A stretch of 64,000 nucleotides of DNA from the NCBI RefSeq assembly GCF_932294415.1, contig NC_065543.1, positions 24,298,530 to 24,362,529 of the forward strand. The letters run 5' to 3'. Source of the stretch: Quercus robur. Lineage: Eukaryota > Streptophyta > Magnoliopsida > Fagales > Fagaceae. Positions 34,601-46,059 of the stretch are shown one piece after another (the first letter of the stretch is position 1; every line of letters begins with the position of its first letter). The notes beneath the pieces are model-generated. The model worked only from the letters and a program-made list of their open reading frames with translations, had not been told where the DNA came from and searched no databases. Position numbers and translations under genes: made by a program.

Positions 34601-37600
34601 CATTCATAATTCGATTATCTTTACCAATTTGTAAGAAAGAATACCATAATGTAATATTTTCCTGGCGTTTCTTAAAATCGCAAAAAAGAAGATAAATTTA
34701 ATTAGGGGTCTCTTTTTATCTTTTACATTTGTTTCTCACTTTTATTGTCACTTAAATTTAATGCGAATTTATATGTTCTCTTATGTGGCTGATCGTGATT
34801 AGTCTGTTAAGGATCTAAAGTCTACCCCAAAGTTTTGGGATTAAGGCTTGGTTGTTGTTGTTGAGTAATTATTAGGTAAATTGAAATAGTAGACATGGTA
34901 TTCCTCACCAATAAATACAAGCCAAATATAAGATTTGACCTTTTCATATTACTTCTTTAGTCCATGTCATATTTTTATATTCAAAATCATGCATTTATTT
35001 GAGTGGACTACCATGTTATTTCACTTCTAGAGTATCTAATAATTTTCCGTTGTTATATACATTGAGAGACTTTTGAATTGAGGGATAGATTCAGTTTTCA
35101 AAATGTTGAATTTTTAAACTTTTGGAACACAAAAATATGCTTAACACATCTTATATTTTGGAGTCTATTTTTTATTTTTAAATGAAGTATCTAAAAGTGC
35201 ATATTAAAATACTTCTTCCTTCTCATTTTGTTTGTCCACCTTAAAAAATCCATGCTTTTAAGGGGCATCATTTAATGCATTGTCTTTGAATTAAAAAGTT
35301 ATTAGTTTCCAAAATTGCCCATTTTATGTTAAACTTAAAGCAATGAAATATTAACTTTTCAAATAAAATAAACAGTATTACGGTAAATTAGGAAAGTGAT
35401 GAAAACTGTATCTACTGGCTTTTGAAAGTAGACAATATTTTGGGACTTCTCGAAATTTAATAGTGAATGAATAATCTAGGATGGAGGGGGTATGAATACG
35501 ATAGATGGTTGTGACCACCATTATATTTCAGGTTTGTAAACATATGTGAGCAGTCTATGTCTAGTGTCTTTCCTTTTAATCAGTCATACATTTTATCCTA
35601 AGTTTGTTTATTTGTAATTTTCTAAATAGAGAACATGGCAAAGGTTGAGGACTGCAAACATACTTCATGATGCTGTTCCTCATCCCCACGATAGAGTAGG
35701 ACATCCAATGCATGTCAAGGTAAGAATATTTCCTCATTTTAAATGAATTGAATTTTTGTTTTATTGAAAATGTTATGAATTTGGTATCTGTTTTCCTTTT
35801 TCTTTTTTTAATCTTTTGATGTGGCATTATCATGAAAGTTGATGCTTTGAAGAGGTCAAGTTGAACAATAAATAAGTTTATGGTTGAGAGGATGTCTTAT
35901 TCTCCAACTATTATTTGTATGAACCCTTAAACATTTATCAACATGGCTACTCTTATGAAATTAGATTGGGTAACTCAAAATAAGTCATGAGATGAATTAG
36001 GCAGCTGCTGGAAGAATGTGTGGCATAGAATGCTTGTTTTAGGAATGTAATATAGAACCTTTTAGCATTAATGCGTAATTAACTTTGAATATTCTGGAGC
36101 ATAAAGCTTTGTGCCCTTTTTTCTTCATTGTAGCCATCAGTGGTAGAGCCAGCTAATTTTTTGGCAAGGGTGCCCCCCTGTGAAAATTCTAAAAATAAAA
36201 GGTTATATGTATGAAATCCTATATAGGGTGGGGGTTCTTCAAATCGCAAGGGGCCATTGCAACTGATAGCCCCAGAATCCTCTTCTTAAGTCTCATTTTT
36301 AGTGACTGTACAAGAGTAAGATGATTTAATCCTGGACCATGAGTTTTATAACTTGCTTCCTTTCTCTCTCCTTTTAAAAGTCCAACTTACCATATTCCTT
36401 TATTATTCCATGACAGCTAAGAATTTAAGACTGACTTTGCTTCTGCAAAAAATAAATGATGATGATCCTCTTCTCTAATGATTATCAGTCATCATTTGCT
36501 TATTCTTATGCTGAATCTCTCATGTACTTATTGGGATCTAGTTGTGTTCACCTGTCATTTTCTGTTGTAAGCTCTGGTTTCCTTGCAATCTTTATAATCT
36601 GATCATCATCATCTTTTATTTTTTTTATTTTATATATATATATATATATATGTACGTATGTATATATTCTTTTTTATATAATATGAAAAAAGTTTCATTA
36701 AATTGCAAACCAGATCAGATTCAAGCTGTGATGCAGCCAGCTTGATATGATTAAGAAGGATGTCTTAAGTATTTTTGCAGAATTACTGTTTATCCTGTAT
36801 TGGGAAGTATTTTTGCAGAGTTACTAGTAAGTCTTAAATCTTAATGTGAGTCAAGAAAGCTTATCTGACCTTTTGGCTTCATGCTTTTGGAATTAGGGAT
36901 TAGTTATTGTGCAAGCTGTCCTAGAGAATTCAGTGCTATAGAAGTTAGATCTGGCTAATGTAAAGCAATCTGTGCTGATTAATTTATCTCTATTTGAGAG
37001 AATTATTCTATAGCCCTACTTTGGATATGTGTCTTTTCATTTACTTCTATTTTCCTATTTCTTGCCCTTTATCAGTTCCAAGTTCCAACAGGTCTTTTGG
37101 GTACTGTGGATTGAATTATTTGGTATCAGAACCCGTGGGATTGACTAAGGTGTGATTTCTATGAAAATGGCTGGTTGAGGGCATGGTAGAAATCCTATAG
37201 AACAATCGACTGATCCCAATTCTGGTGCCTCTGATGTTGAACAGTTGAACAACCATTTCTGAGATTATCCTCATTTTGGCTGTACACCCTGGTATAAGCC
37301 TACTTGAAGCCATCCTCCACATTCTTCAATAAGATACAAAGAACATGCCCACTGAAGCCTCAATTTTGTCCAACACCCTTCTATCCCACATTAGCAGTAT
37401 GTTCCCTTGCTGTATGCAAAGCTTGTACCGCCACCTAGTCTATAAAAGGGTTACCCAAAGGCTTCTAAGTTCTAAAAATATACTGCTCCATTTTATGAAT
37501 CTTTTTCTGTTGTAAGCAAACTAAATTACATTTCTACTCCTTAATCACATTCTTCACCACTGCTCTCTTGTTGCGGTTGTTCAACCCTTGAAAGTTCCAT

Positions 37601-38546
37601 ATAATAATTCACAGCTTCATAAAGACAATTTTATTATGCATGCCCCCAGTTCTAAAAAACACTATTCACAGCACAATGGGCTGATGTCATCCTTTCATGC
37701 TAAATCGTCAAATGCACTCCCCAGAAACCATTCTAATAATTTGATCTCCCCAACTTCGCAACCAGACAATGGTGTGATTATTGAGGGGCTCGGTAATCGT
37801 GAGTGAAGCTTTCATCACCAAGCAGTACTCTAGGTTCAATTGCAAACCCAGAACCACCTTGGAGTTAATTGGGGTCTTGGTTGACCCAAGGCCTAGGTCA
37901 ATTTCATGGTTCGGGGAAGGGATTGATCCACCAAGTGGACTGCCTGCTACTCTTTGGGTCTCCCTCACCACTGAGCTTTATCCCCTTGACTCTCCTTTGT
38001 TGAGATTTCGTTAGCCTGCTTGTCAATAGTCGACTCAACCTCATGTGTCATTCCCTCATTTTCCTCTGCCTTCATTGCTATCAACGAGCTTGTTTCCACA
38101 GTATCACTATTGGAACAAGCCAATATCCCCAATATATGCTCAAACACCAAGTTACCCAACAAAATGGTTAGTCCTTAAAATTTTGGGTCAGTTTTAGAAT
38201 CCTTAGTTGCGTGTTTCGTTCCAGCAGGCTCACTTATTTTATTTGGGTTGGTCTGGTAAGCTAGATGCTTGCCTTCATGTTCAACTACTACCCATAATAT
38301 ATTTTTTTTAAAGAATTATATGCATGGATTCACAGTTTTTCTGGGGTTTAGAGGTTTGCAGTTGTACTTGTTTGCAGCAAACAGCCACTCTACTTTGTTT
38401 TTGCCCTTATGTTGGTAAAAGCGCAAAGCAATAGGCCTTTAACACCCTTTGCTTCTAAAGCAAAATGTATTTGCATAAGTGCATCTATGATGCACTTTTT
38501 GGAGCTTTTTCAACAACCGTGGAGCACACCCTTTTTTTTTTTTTTC

Positions 38547-38584
<38 letters not shown>

Positions 38585-38975
38585 TTTAAATAAAAAATCA
38601 GTTATTAGAGATTAGGGCTTGTTGCGATAGCTAGTGCCTTCCACCAAAAGTGACAAGTCGCAGTTTTGATAATAGGAATCAACCTCTCCAAACTAAATTG
38701 GGGGTAAAACTGTCTACCACGACCTATCTCAAACCCTGCAAAAGTGGGAGCTCTGTGCATTGGGTACGTCCTTTAAAAAAAAAAAAAACAAATCAGTTAT
38801 TAAATGCAATCACGGGATCTTACTGGTATTAATATACACTCTTGATTTCTTGTACACTGATCAATTTTGTGTATGATATTATATACATAAAGATCACCCC
38901 GAACCTGTCCCACCACCACACAACACCATATGGAAAACTCCCAAGCCAATGACAAGGTTTCCCTTTTCCCGTTAC

Positions 38976-39019
<44 letters not shown>

Positions 39020-42000
39020 CCAGTGGTTAGTTTCTTTTTGTTTTTCAAAATTTTTCTTGGTCTTTGTAGTTAACCCCGAAATCCAAACCGCCCCATATTT
39101 TTTTCCTTCATCTTCCTAATTTCTCTTGAAACCCACTTTTTTAAATCTCCCTTCTCATCAAATAAGAAAATTACTCATTAAAAAACAAATATTTGTATCT
39201 TATCTATCAAATATCATGGTTGTGTATATTTTGTTAATCACAATAGAATTATATAAAATGCTATCTTTCAATTTTGTTGGATTAGTTGATCCTTCCCAAT
39301 GGGATAAGAGAATTCTTATTATTTTGTTGCTTACTATTCTCTTTGCTTCTCTTAATTGAAGAAATAATTATTTGATTGTCGTATTGTCCAGTAATAATTG
39401 CGTCAAATTTACTAAATTATATATATATATATTTTTTTAAATTTGCACATTACTTCAATTAGGTTTGCATTTGCACTTAGCTCCTTGGCTCTAAGATGCA
39501 TTTGCGCTTAAGTGTGGCCCACGGTTTTACCAACACTGCCATACCCCCCAAAGGAATGCCAACCTTTTTTGAACACTAACTACTTCCTCTGATCCAGCGG
39601 TAGGCTAATTCCAATGCCCATTCAAGGATAAAACTTGAAAATTTTGCAGAGGAATTACTTGCTGGGTCATATTTGATTCTATGGCCATAGCTTTCCAGCA
39701 ATTTTCCATCTAGATGCCAATGGTCATGCCTGTTAAGGTTTTTCTAATGAATTAAGCAGAAAATGATGTGGGTCACTTCAAGGGGACCTGACCTCCATGG
39801 AAGAGAAGAGAGAAAGAGAGAGAGATAGAGAAAGTAACTGAATGAGTATCATTCATCAATGCCTATCTGTTACAAGTTTATGCCCCTTATACCCGTGGAC
39901 CCTTCTAACTAAACCATGGTCCACTAACTACCTCCTTAACCACTCATCCCTTTATTAACCAATGTAACAATTATTAACCCATAGTAACTAACTATTAACC
40001 CATAGTAACTAACTATTTGTTACAACCAATACAAGCCCATCACACCCAATGATATAGACTCCTAACATTACCTCTCCCTTTTACAGCACCTTGCCCATAA
40101 GGTGAGGGAAAGAAAGTTGCAACTGATGTAGAGACTCCCAAGTTGCATCTTCAAGTGAGGCACCTAACCACTGCACCAACACTTTAGTTATGACTCTGGA
40201 TCTCAAGGACTTACTCCTGGTCTGCAGAATTGCAACAGGTTCCGTATACAATTGCCCTGAATCATTTGCTGGAGGCAAGGTAGGTAAGGGTGTGACATGT
40301 TGGCCTAATTTCAACTTCAAACACGACACATGGAACACAGGGTGGAGCTTTGATTCTGGGGGCAGTTCCAACTTGTAAGACACAGTCCCTATTCTCTTCA
40401 GCACCTTAAATGGTCCAAAGTATCTTGGAGACAACTTCCACTTTCCTTTGTAAGCCAATGATTGCTGCCTGTAGGGTTGCAACCTGAGGAAAACCCAATC
40501 CCCTACTGCAAAGGACCTCTCTTGCCTATGTTCTGCTTGTGTCTTCATCCTGCCTTGAGCAGCAGCCAAATGATCCCTTAAGATGTTCAGAACATCCTGC
40601 CTCTGACTTAGCAAGGAATCTAGAGCAGCCACCCGAGTTGTGCCAGGAACATAACTGTGAAGCTTAGGGGGAGGAAAACCATACAAAGCCTCAAAAGGAG
40701 TTAGCTTCAAACTGGTGTGGAAGGAGGAGTTAAACTAGAATTCTGCCAAGGGTAACCAAGAAGCCCACTGATGAGGTCTATCACTGGTAAAAGCCCTCAA
40801 GTATTGTTCCAAGCATTTGTTTACTATCTCAGTCTGCCCATCTGTTTGAGGGTGATAGGTAGTGGACATTACTAGAACAGTGCCTTGTAGTTTAAATAGC
40901 TCTGACCAAAACAAAGAAGTAAAAGTTGCATCTCTGTCACTGACAATGGAAGAAGGCATTCCATGTAGTTTGAAGAGATGTTGCATGTAGAGAGAAGCAA
41001 TTTTGGCTGCACTATAGGGATGTGAGACAGGAACGAAATGCACATACTTAGTTAATCTGTCCACCACCACCAAGATAACTTCAAACCCCATAGATTTAGT
41101 AAGGCCCTCCACAAAATCTAGGCTCACATCAGTCCAAGGGGTATTAGGAATAGACAATGGTTGAAGCAGGCCAGCTGGAGAAGAGGTATCAGATTTGATC
41201 GTCTGACAAGTATCACAATCTCTGATAAATTTCTTAAGGTCAGTCTTCATCCCTTTCCAATAAAAATCACTCTTTGCCCTTTGATAAGACTTTAAGAACC
41301 CCGAATGACCTGCTAAGGGACTGCTATGGACATGATGCAGAAATTGAACCTTAAGGGGGCAAGATGGACCAATGTAAAACCTTCCTTTGTAAAATAACAA
41401 TCCATTCTGAAAAGTGAAACCCTTAGGTGGAGTCCCTGCCTGGACAGCAGCAATAAGTTGTTGGACAGATTCATCCAAAGAATAACTATCTTGCAGCACC
41501 TTCAACCAAGTAGGATCAGGGACTGTCAAAAGCATTAGGGAACTTGCTTTGGAATCAAAAATAGAAGCAGAAATAGAAGTAGACAGATCAAGAGCAGGTC
41601 CAAAAGTTCGTGATAAGGCATCTGCCACCCTATTATCACACCCTTTTTTATATTCCACCACAAAGGCATATCCCAAGAGTTTGGCAAGCCACTTTTGTTG
41701 AGATGGTGTAGCAATCCTCTGTTCCGACAAGAACTTAAGGCTTTGATGATCAGTCTTCACCACAAAAGGCCTACCCAACAAGTAAGACCTCCATTTTTTA
41801 ACTGCAGAAGCTAAAGCCCTTAACTCAGTTTCATAAGTAGATAAATGAAGGTATTTATCTTTCAAAGCTTGACTGTGGAAAGCTATTGGTCTCTGATCCT
41901 GGATTAACACAGCTCCCAAACCCTTCCCTGAAGCGTCACACTCAATGATGAATGACCTAGAAAAATCTGGGAGAGCCAGCACAGGGGGCTGAGTCACAGC

Positions 42001-43671
42001 CTCCTTTAGCTTTGTAAAAGCTTCCAAGGCCTTATCATTCCAATGGAAGGAATCCTTTTTTAGGAGATCAGTCAAAGGTTTGGCAATTGCCCCATACCCC
42101 TTAATGAATTTCCTATAGTATCCAGTCAGCCCTAAAAGCCCTCTCAAAGCCTTGACAGAATCAGGTATAGGCCACTAAACCATAGCTGAAATCTTCTTGG
42201 AATCTGCCCTAACACCCTCCCCAGAGATGACATGACCCAAATATTCAACTTCAGTACATTATATTTTTTGAAATATAATGTAGTAAATTTAATAATTGAT
42301 TTCAAATTTACTACATTATATTTCAAAAAATGCATGCTTTATTTCAATTAGGTGTGCGCTTGCAATTTGCCCCTAGGCTCCAGGATGCATTTGCACTTAG
42401 GTATGGCCTACACTTTTACCAACACTACGTCACTGCCATACTTGAATACTAATTAATTCATCTGATCTTGCATTACGCCAATTCTAGTGCCCATTAGAGA
42501 TAAAACTTGACAATTTTGTGGAGGAATTACTTATCGAGTCATATATGTCAATAACTATAGTTTTCTAGCAATGCCATTTGGATGCAAATGGTCATGCCAC
42601 TTGAAAATATGTTCACCATCCCCTACTTGAAGCTTCAAAAGCAGCCTTCTTTCCTCAAATGGAGTTTTTTTCCTCCAACCCCATGAGCTGTCATCTTTTT
42701 TTTTTTTTTGGTTGGTAAAATAATATTTCTTTATATACTTCATTCTGAAGTAATCCCTAATTCTGCTTCTGTGGCCGTGATTTCTTCATTCTCAATTTCC
42801 ATCCTCATCATGTTGTCCTTTCTTTTTTATTTTATCTACATTTTAAATTTACAACATCAAATCAGGTGCAGAAAGGATTCAGTTTCTACTTACTGTTTTA
42901 ATCAGTGTGTAAAGGAAGAATAACAAAGCATATGCATATCATACACTGTTGTCAGTGCAATTACATGAAGTACAGTAAGAATGCACCTCTTTGAGTTGCA
43001 TCTTTAACTTGAAGTTTGCATTTGATCTTATGTTCAAGTATTGGTTCGATCCTCAAAATTGTGGTCACCTTTGTTGATATCATCTAATGCTTGTAGACAT
43101 TGGTGTATATAAAAAGTAAATGCTAATGTGTAAGCAGGTGGCACGGAGACGCTTCCAGTCTAAGATGGATGCACCTTCATCTGGCTGGGTTTACTGTGGG
43201 TCACATAATTTCAGTGCAGCTGCTTGGGGACGACCAATTTCCAATTCAGGTAGTCAAGCCAATAGACTTGAGAAGGGCAACTCTTCTTTGGGTTTGAGGC
43301 TTCACATATGCAACTATGAACTTGGGATCATATTCATCTTTCCCCCAACAAAGACAAAGGGCGACACTGGCGAAAACTGTTCAAACTTGGATGATGTTGT
43401 TTTGCCTTATGTTGTGCCTGCTCCAAAATATGGTTTCAAAGATAGGCCAGCAACAATGCAGGCTATGAGGGAGGCATTAGCTGAACTTACTAAGCAAGAG
43501 AGAGAAAAATTTGCAGAAATAATTGCTACAGAAGAAATGGTGGAAGAGATCTTGGATGAAGAGGAGGCGGAAGCAATTGAGGAAACTAGTTATGTTGTAG
43601 AGGAGAAGGAAGATGAGAAGGTTTATGCGGAGCAGTTGTGGAGCCAAGTTGACTCATCACAGAGTTGCTGA
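25604..43671 (+). CDS. TDP1beta: FHA-domain tyrosyl-DNA phosphodiesterase 1-like protein (TDP1-beta type)
   Basis: Twelve exons keep one frame: 25604-26496, 27384-27518, 27704-27848, 28745-29047, 29447-29696, 32823-32989, 33109-33219, 33591-33642, 33729-33838, 33928-34056, 35630-35719, 43138-43671; 972 residues. After a Lys-rich N terminus, residues 76-145 form an FHA domain (GRS 81-83, SNQH 97-100, NG 121-122), which binds phosphothreonine. Two phospholipase-D-like motifs follow: HHPK with His366, Lys368 and Asn386, and HVK with His793, Lys795 and Asn819. The family removes tyrosyl adducts from DNA 3' ends left by stalled topoisomerase I. All six catalytic residues are present. The C terminus is Glu-rich. 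Intron 6 is GC-AG, and intron 11 splits the second motif just after Lys795 and is full of repeats. The nuclear role is inferred from the family. Confidence 0.93.
30809..31060. mobile_element. Stowaway-like MITE
   Basis: The ends are CTCCCTATGTCCCAATTTG and, from the other strand, CTCCCTCCATCTCAATTT. A TA dinucleotide lies on each side (30807-30808, 31061-31062), as expected for Tc1/mariner MITEs. Length 252. Confidence 0.85.
31078..32514. mobile_element. Non-autonomous Mutator-like element with long TIRs
   Basis: It starts GGGAAAATTACAACTTAACC and, read from the other strand at the right end, GGGCAAATTACAACTTACAC. The inverted similarity extends about 200 bases inward (AAGTTGTCTATCTGTGGTTT in both). 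The 9-mers TTAAATAAT (31069-31077) and TTAAATAAA (32515-32523) flank it, fitting the 9-bp Mutator duplication with one mismatch. No transposase frame is present in its 1437 bases. Confidence 0.85.
32990..33108 (+). other. GC-AG intron (intron 6)
   Basis: Exon 6 ends …HVSQ with CAG at 32987-32989, followed by GCATGC. The next exon resumes GPHFQDISRMMQ after GTGCAG. No GT donor gives the same join. Confidence 0.85.
35212..35490. mobile_element. Second Stowaway-like MITE
   Basis: Its ends, CTTCTTCCTTCTCATTTTG and (other strand) CCCCCTCCATCCTAGATTA, sit between TA dinucleotides. It is related to the copy at 30809 (shared TTGTTTGTCC and CATCATTTA…). It lies in intron 10. Confidence 0.75.
37080..38165. 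mobile_element. Possible LTR-retroelement fragment
   Basis: TGGTATCAGAAC at 37121-37132 is one base from the initiator tRNA-Met primer site. The moderately GC-rich block after it differs from the surrounding intron. No domain could be recognised. Confidence 0.35.
38560..38580. repeat. (TA)n microsatellite
   Basis: TA tract following a T run, just before the SINE. Similar short TA tracts occur near 24334-24362, 36635-36652 and 59379-59405. Confidence 0.85.
38606..38788 (+). mobile_element. Au-like SINE, diverged
   Basis: The 3' half reads GGGGGTAAAACTGTCTACCA, then CCTGCAAAAGTGGGAGCTCTG and GCATTGGGTACGTCCTTT with an A tail. This is the recognisable 3' end of the plant Au SINE family. The 5' part has a degenerate B-box near 38661. 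Confidence 0.65.
38977..39016. repeat. (TC)n microsatellite
   Basis: About 20 TC units. Similar shorter TC tracts occur near 51927-51954 and 52503-52520. Confidence 0.95.
39405..39730. repeat. Duplicated flank, copy A
   Basis: It is similar to 42303-42600 along most of its length (shared CTTCAATTAGG, GATGCATTTGC, TTTTACCAACACT, GAGGAATTACTT, AATGGTCATGCC). It ends exactly where the LTR at 39731 starts. Confidence 0.75.
39731..40067 (-). repeat. 3' LTR of the chromovirus fragment
   Basis: On the plus strand it starts TGTTAAGG and ends CCTAACA, the usual short inverted LTR ends. Directly after it (40068-40085) the minus strand reads AAAAGGGAGAGGTAA, a polypurine tract. Confidence 0.75.
40081..42255 (-). 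pseudogene. Chromovirus (Ty3/Gypsy) pol fragment: RT end, RNase H, integrase, chromodomain
   Basis: Minus-strand frames read LGHVISGEGVRADSKKIS at 42230, LLGLTGYYRKFIKGYG at 42140, and the RNase H FIIECDASGKGLGAVLIQ at 41940. The integrase zinc region HHVHSSPLAGHSG…CDTCQ is near 41320-41210, and the core SLDFVEGL, SDRDATFTS and YHPQTDGQTEIVN lie at 41130-40820. A chromodomain-like end TKVLVQWLGASLEDATWE lies near 40150. Stops occur at about 42170 and 40734. RT catalytic residues, PR and gag are absent, because the element is cut off near 42255. Confidence 0.9.
42264..42330. repeat. Perfect 27-bp hairpin
   Basis: The arm 42264-42290 is the exact reverse complement of 42304-42330, with a 13-base loop. 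The right arm overlaps the start of duplicated flank B; the left arm sits at the broken end of the chromovirus fragment. Confidence 0.9.
42303..42600. repeat. Duplicated flank, copy B
   Basis: Second copy of the segment at 39405-39730, again ending in ATGGTCATGCC. Here it is followed by unrelated sequence (ACTTGAAAATATG), not by an LTR. Confidence 0.75.
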
Positions 43672-43679
43672 TGCTGAAT

Positions 43680-43708
43680 AATTATTATTATTATTATTAT
43701 TATTATTT
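43680..43708. repeat. (ATT)n microsatellite
   Basis: About nine ATT units directly after the stop of the TDP1-type gene, in its likely 3' UTR. Confidence 0.9.
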
Positions 43709-43712
43709 ATTT

Positions 43713-43880
43713 TTTATTTTATATAAGATAGAATTTCTATTCTAGCCTAATCTAAGTGTATATATGTATAAATCTCCTTCTTGGAAACTTGAATCCCGGC
43801 TCTTGTCCCCCACACTCCATAAGTATTTATATTTGTAGAGTGATCACCGCACCAAAGGTGCGCGGTGGCACCGAATAATT
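43713..43880 (-). mobile_element. tRNA-derived SINE, family 1, second copy
   Basis: On the minus strand it reads ACCTTTGGTGCGGTGATCAC, GTGTGGGGGACAAGAGCC, GGGATTCAAGTTTCC and ACACTTAGATTAGGC. These match the copy at 9080 in the same order. Confidence 0.75.
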
Positions 43881-44158
43881 ATTAAGGGAAAGAGTTTTGA
43901 GTCACTGTTGGGAGCATAATTCACTACTAATACTTAAGTTGCCAGTGATGTACGCATTATAGCTGTTTTTTTCCCGTATATATCCATCCATCTACATGTA
44001 TTGTGACCTGTGAGAGTGGTATATATAATTTTTTTTTTTTTTTTTTTTAATGGTGGTACATACAAATATTAAAAATGTAACTCTTGCCCAATATGAAGTT
44101 CCACATACCTTCTTGTCTTTTCATATTCATTATTGTATACCCTGGTTATTGATGCACC

Positions 44159-44702
44159 TAGGGCTGTCCAACCCACCTAGCCACCCGCCTAACCCACCCG
44201 TACTCTACTGGCGTTCACCTGATCTGATTGCTTCGGTGGTCGACCGTGGGTCTCAAGCTCCAAAACCTTACGCCGGCAGGTTGGTTTCGAGTCTCCTCGT
44301 TCAAAACCCGTGAAACCTGACCCGTCCAAAGACATCAAATTTTGACGAATTCTCCAGCGATTTCGACGAGTTTTCAACTTGATTAGGCAAATTTCGGAGA
44401 CCAAAACAATTAGATCTGGTGTAGATACACCAGATCCGGCGATTCTCGACACGATTTGGGGGACAAATCATCGGATTTGACGAAATCTTCACTGGATCTT
44501 GGCTGGATTGGGTGAGATCTCGCCGATTTTGGCCATTTTTCTGTGTTTTTCGTAGGGTTTCAGCCTCACCCAAAATAGATGCCATTCGTTGGCAAACCGA
44601 CCAGCGAAACTCGACCCTCTTAACGGGTCGGTTGCGGGTTGAGAATCTACCCACCCGATCTCTTACGGGTTGGTTGCGGGTTAGGCGAAGGTGACGGCCC
44701 TA
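44159..44702. mobile_element. Possible non-autonomous hAT-like element, GC-rich
   Basis: It begins TAGGGCTGTCC and ends GACGGCCCTA, a 9-of-10 inverted match. The interior has repeated GGGTTGGTTGCGGGTT-like and CCACCCG motifs and is GC-richer than its surroundings. No clear 8-bp duplication was found. Confidence 0.4.
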
Positions 44703-44704
44703 AC

Positions 44705-45280
44705 GAACTCGTCAGCTTCGTTCACATGTCCATAAGCCCGAGCAACGGTAAGATAAGGTCGACAGCCCCATCTTAAAGCTGACAACATCACCTTTGGGGA
44801 GTCAAACACCTAAAGGTGATGACTGGAATGTGTAGACGAAGGTAAGAAGCTGACGGAAGGAAGCTGAAGGGAATAACAGAACCCTTGATGAATCTGACAT
44901 GGCCTTACTTGGCTTACACACATAAGCATATAAGGAAATATCTTGCGCACCATGCTCAACCCTAATCAAGAGAGTCCTATAAGGAAAGAACTCTGCAAAA
45001 TACGCAAATTAAAAAGAATCTCTTCTACAAGGAAACACCTTCTTAACCAAGGCGCGGATGTCAACCCTACACTACTATAAAAACCCCGAGACCCTCACAA
45101 ACCAAGGTATGTATAATTTACCCTAACTCTAGCACTCTAAAGTTGTGAAAAATGTTAACTTGACCTTCGGAGGGTATTTGGCCGGCATCATACCGGTGCT
45201 CTCTGTTAGGTCTTCTCTTTTTGTTGTGCAGGTATTGTTTTGAGTGCGCAAGGACTGTGTGGCTCACTGGTGATGATGCA
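44705..45280 (+). repeat. Diverged solo LTR related to the Tat-like element
   Basis: From about 45075 it has CTATAAAAACCCC, then TTAACTTGACCTTCGGAGGG, GGTGCTCTCTGTTAGGTCTT and CTGTGTGGCTCACTGGTGAT. This follows the R-U5 half of the LTRs at 11678 and 21493 on the opposite strand. The U3 half is not alignable by eye, so the left end is uncertain. Confidence 0.75.
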
Positions 45281-45464
45281 AAGTTGGAAAACCTTAAGTG
45301 GTGGGACATAAACCATGGCAGTCAAAAAGGCTGTAAGTGCATGGCTCAGTGTCTGGCAATGAATGCTAGTTCATTCACATTTAGTATACATTTATATATG
45401 TTTGGATGTAATTATATAAATGAATGAACGACTTATTTCATCATGGCAAGGTGAGAAACTTTTT

Positions 45465-45640
45465 TATTTATTTATTTTTAAATCTGATATATAAATTACG
45501 CTCCAACCTAATCTAAGTGTATATGTGTGTAATCCTCTCTTTTGTAAACTTGAACCCCACCTCTTTCCCCCAATCCCACAAGAATTTATACTTATTAGAG
45601 TACGCTAAGGATACGTTGTGACATGACAAATTTTAAATGA
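45465..45640 (-). mobile_element. tRNA-derived SINE, family 1, third copy
   Basis: The minus strand reads AAGTATAAATTCTTGTGGGA, GGTGGGGTTCAAGTTTAC and ACACTTAGATTAGGTTGGAG, with an A-rich tail containing AAATA units. Confidence 0.7.
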
Positions 45641-45835
45641 AAAGAAGATTAGGTCTTACAATTATTTACAAGACAAATTAGGACAAATTTTTTATCCAAT
45701 CTAATTTGGAGGAAAGTTACCATAATCTACAATTTGATAACTTAATAGATTATCCTAGTATACTTGTAGTCATATAACCTTTAATTTTTTTTTTTTAATC
45801 ACGTTTAGCCTATTTAATACTCACTTAGTACAATT

Positions 45836-46055
45836 TTTTTGGTCTTATTAGAAAATTTAACTTTTTAAAAGAACACCATTTAATACATTGTCTTTTACAT
45901 AAAAGGTACAAATTTTCAAAATTATTCTCATTAATTTAAACTTTAGTGAAAGAGGGTATTGAATTTAACATAAAGTAAAGGGTATGTTAGGAAGTTTATA
46001 TGTTTACTTTTCCAAGAGGATTTCATTTTGGGGCATCTCAAAATAGGATAAAGGT
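45836..46055. mobile_element. Decayed Stowaway-like MITE
   Basis: The interior (ACACCATTTAATACATTGTC; CATCTCAAAATAGGATAAA) follows the two better copies at 30809 and 35212, but the terminal CTCCCTCC ends are lost. Confidence 0.5.
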
Positions 46056-46059
46056 CTAA

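Larger units (their letters stand above)
35720..43137 (+). other. Intron 11, 7.4 kb, repeat-filled
   Basis: The donor is AAG|GTAAGA and the acceptor AAGCAG|GTG. It contains SSRs, a hAT-like fragment near 36130-36260 (CAGTGGTAGAGCCAGC), an LTR-element fragment near 37080-38165, an Au-like SINE, and the chromovirus fragment with duplicated flanks. Exon 11 and exon 12 match the family on both sides, so the intron is real. Confidence 0.85.
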
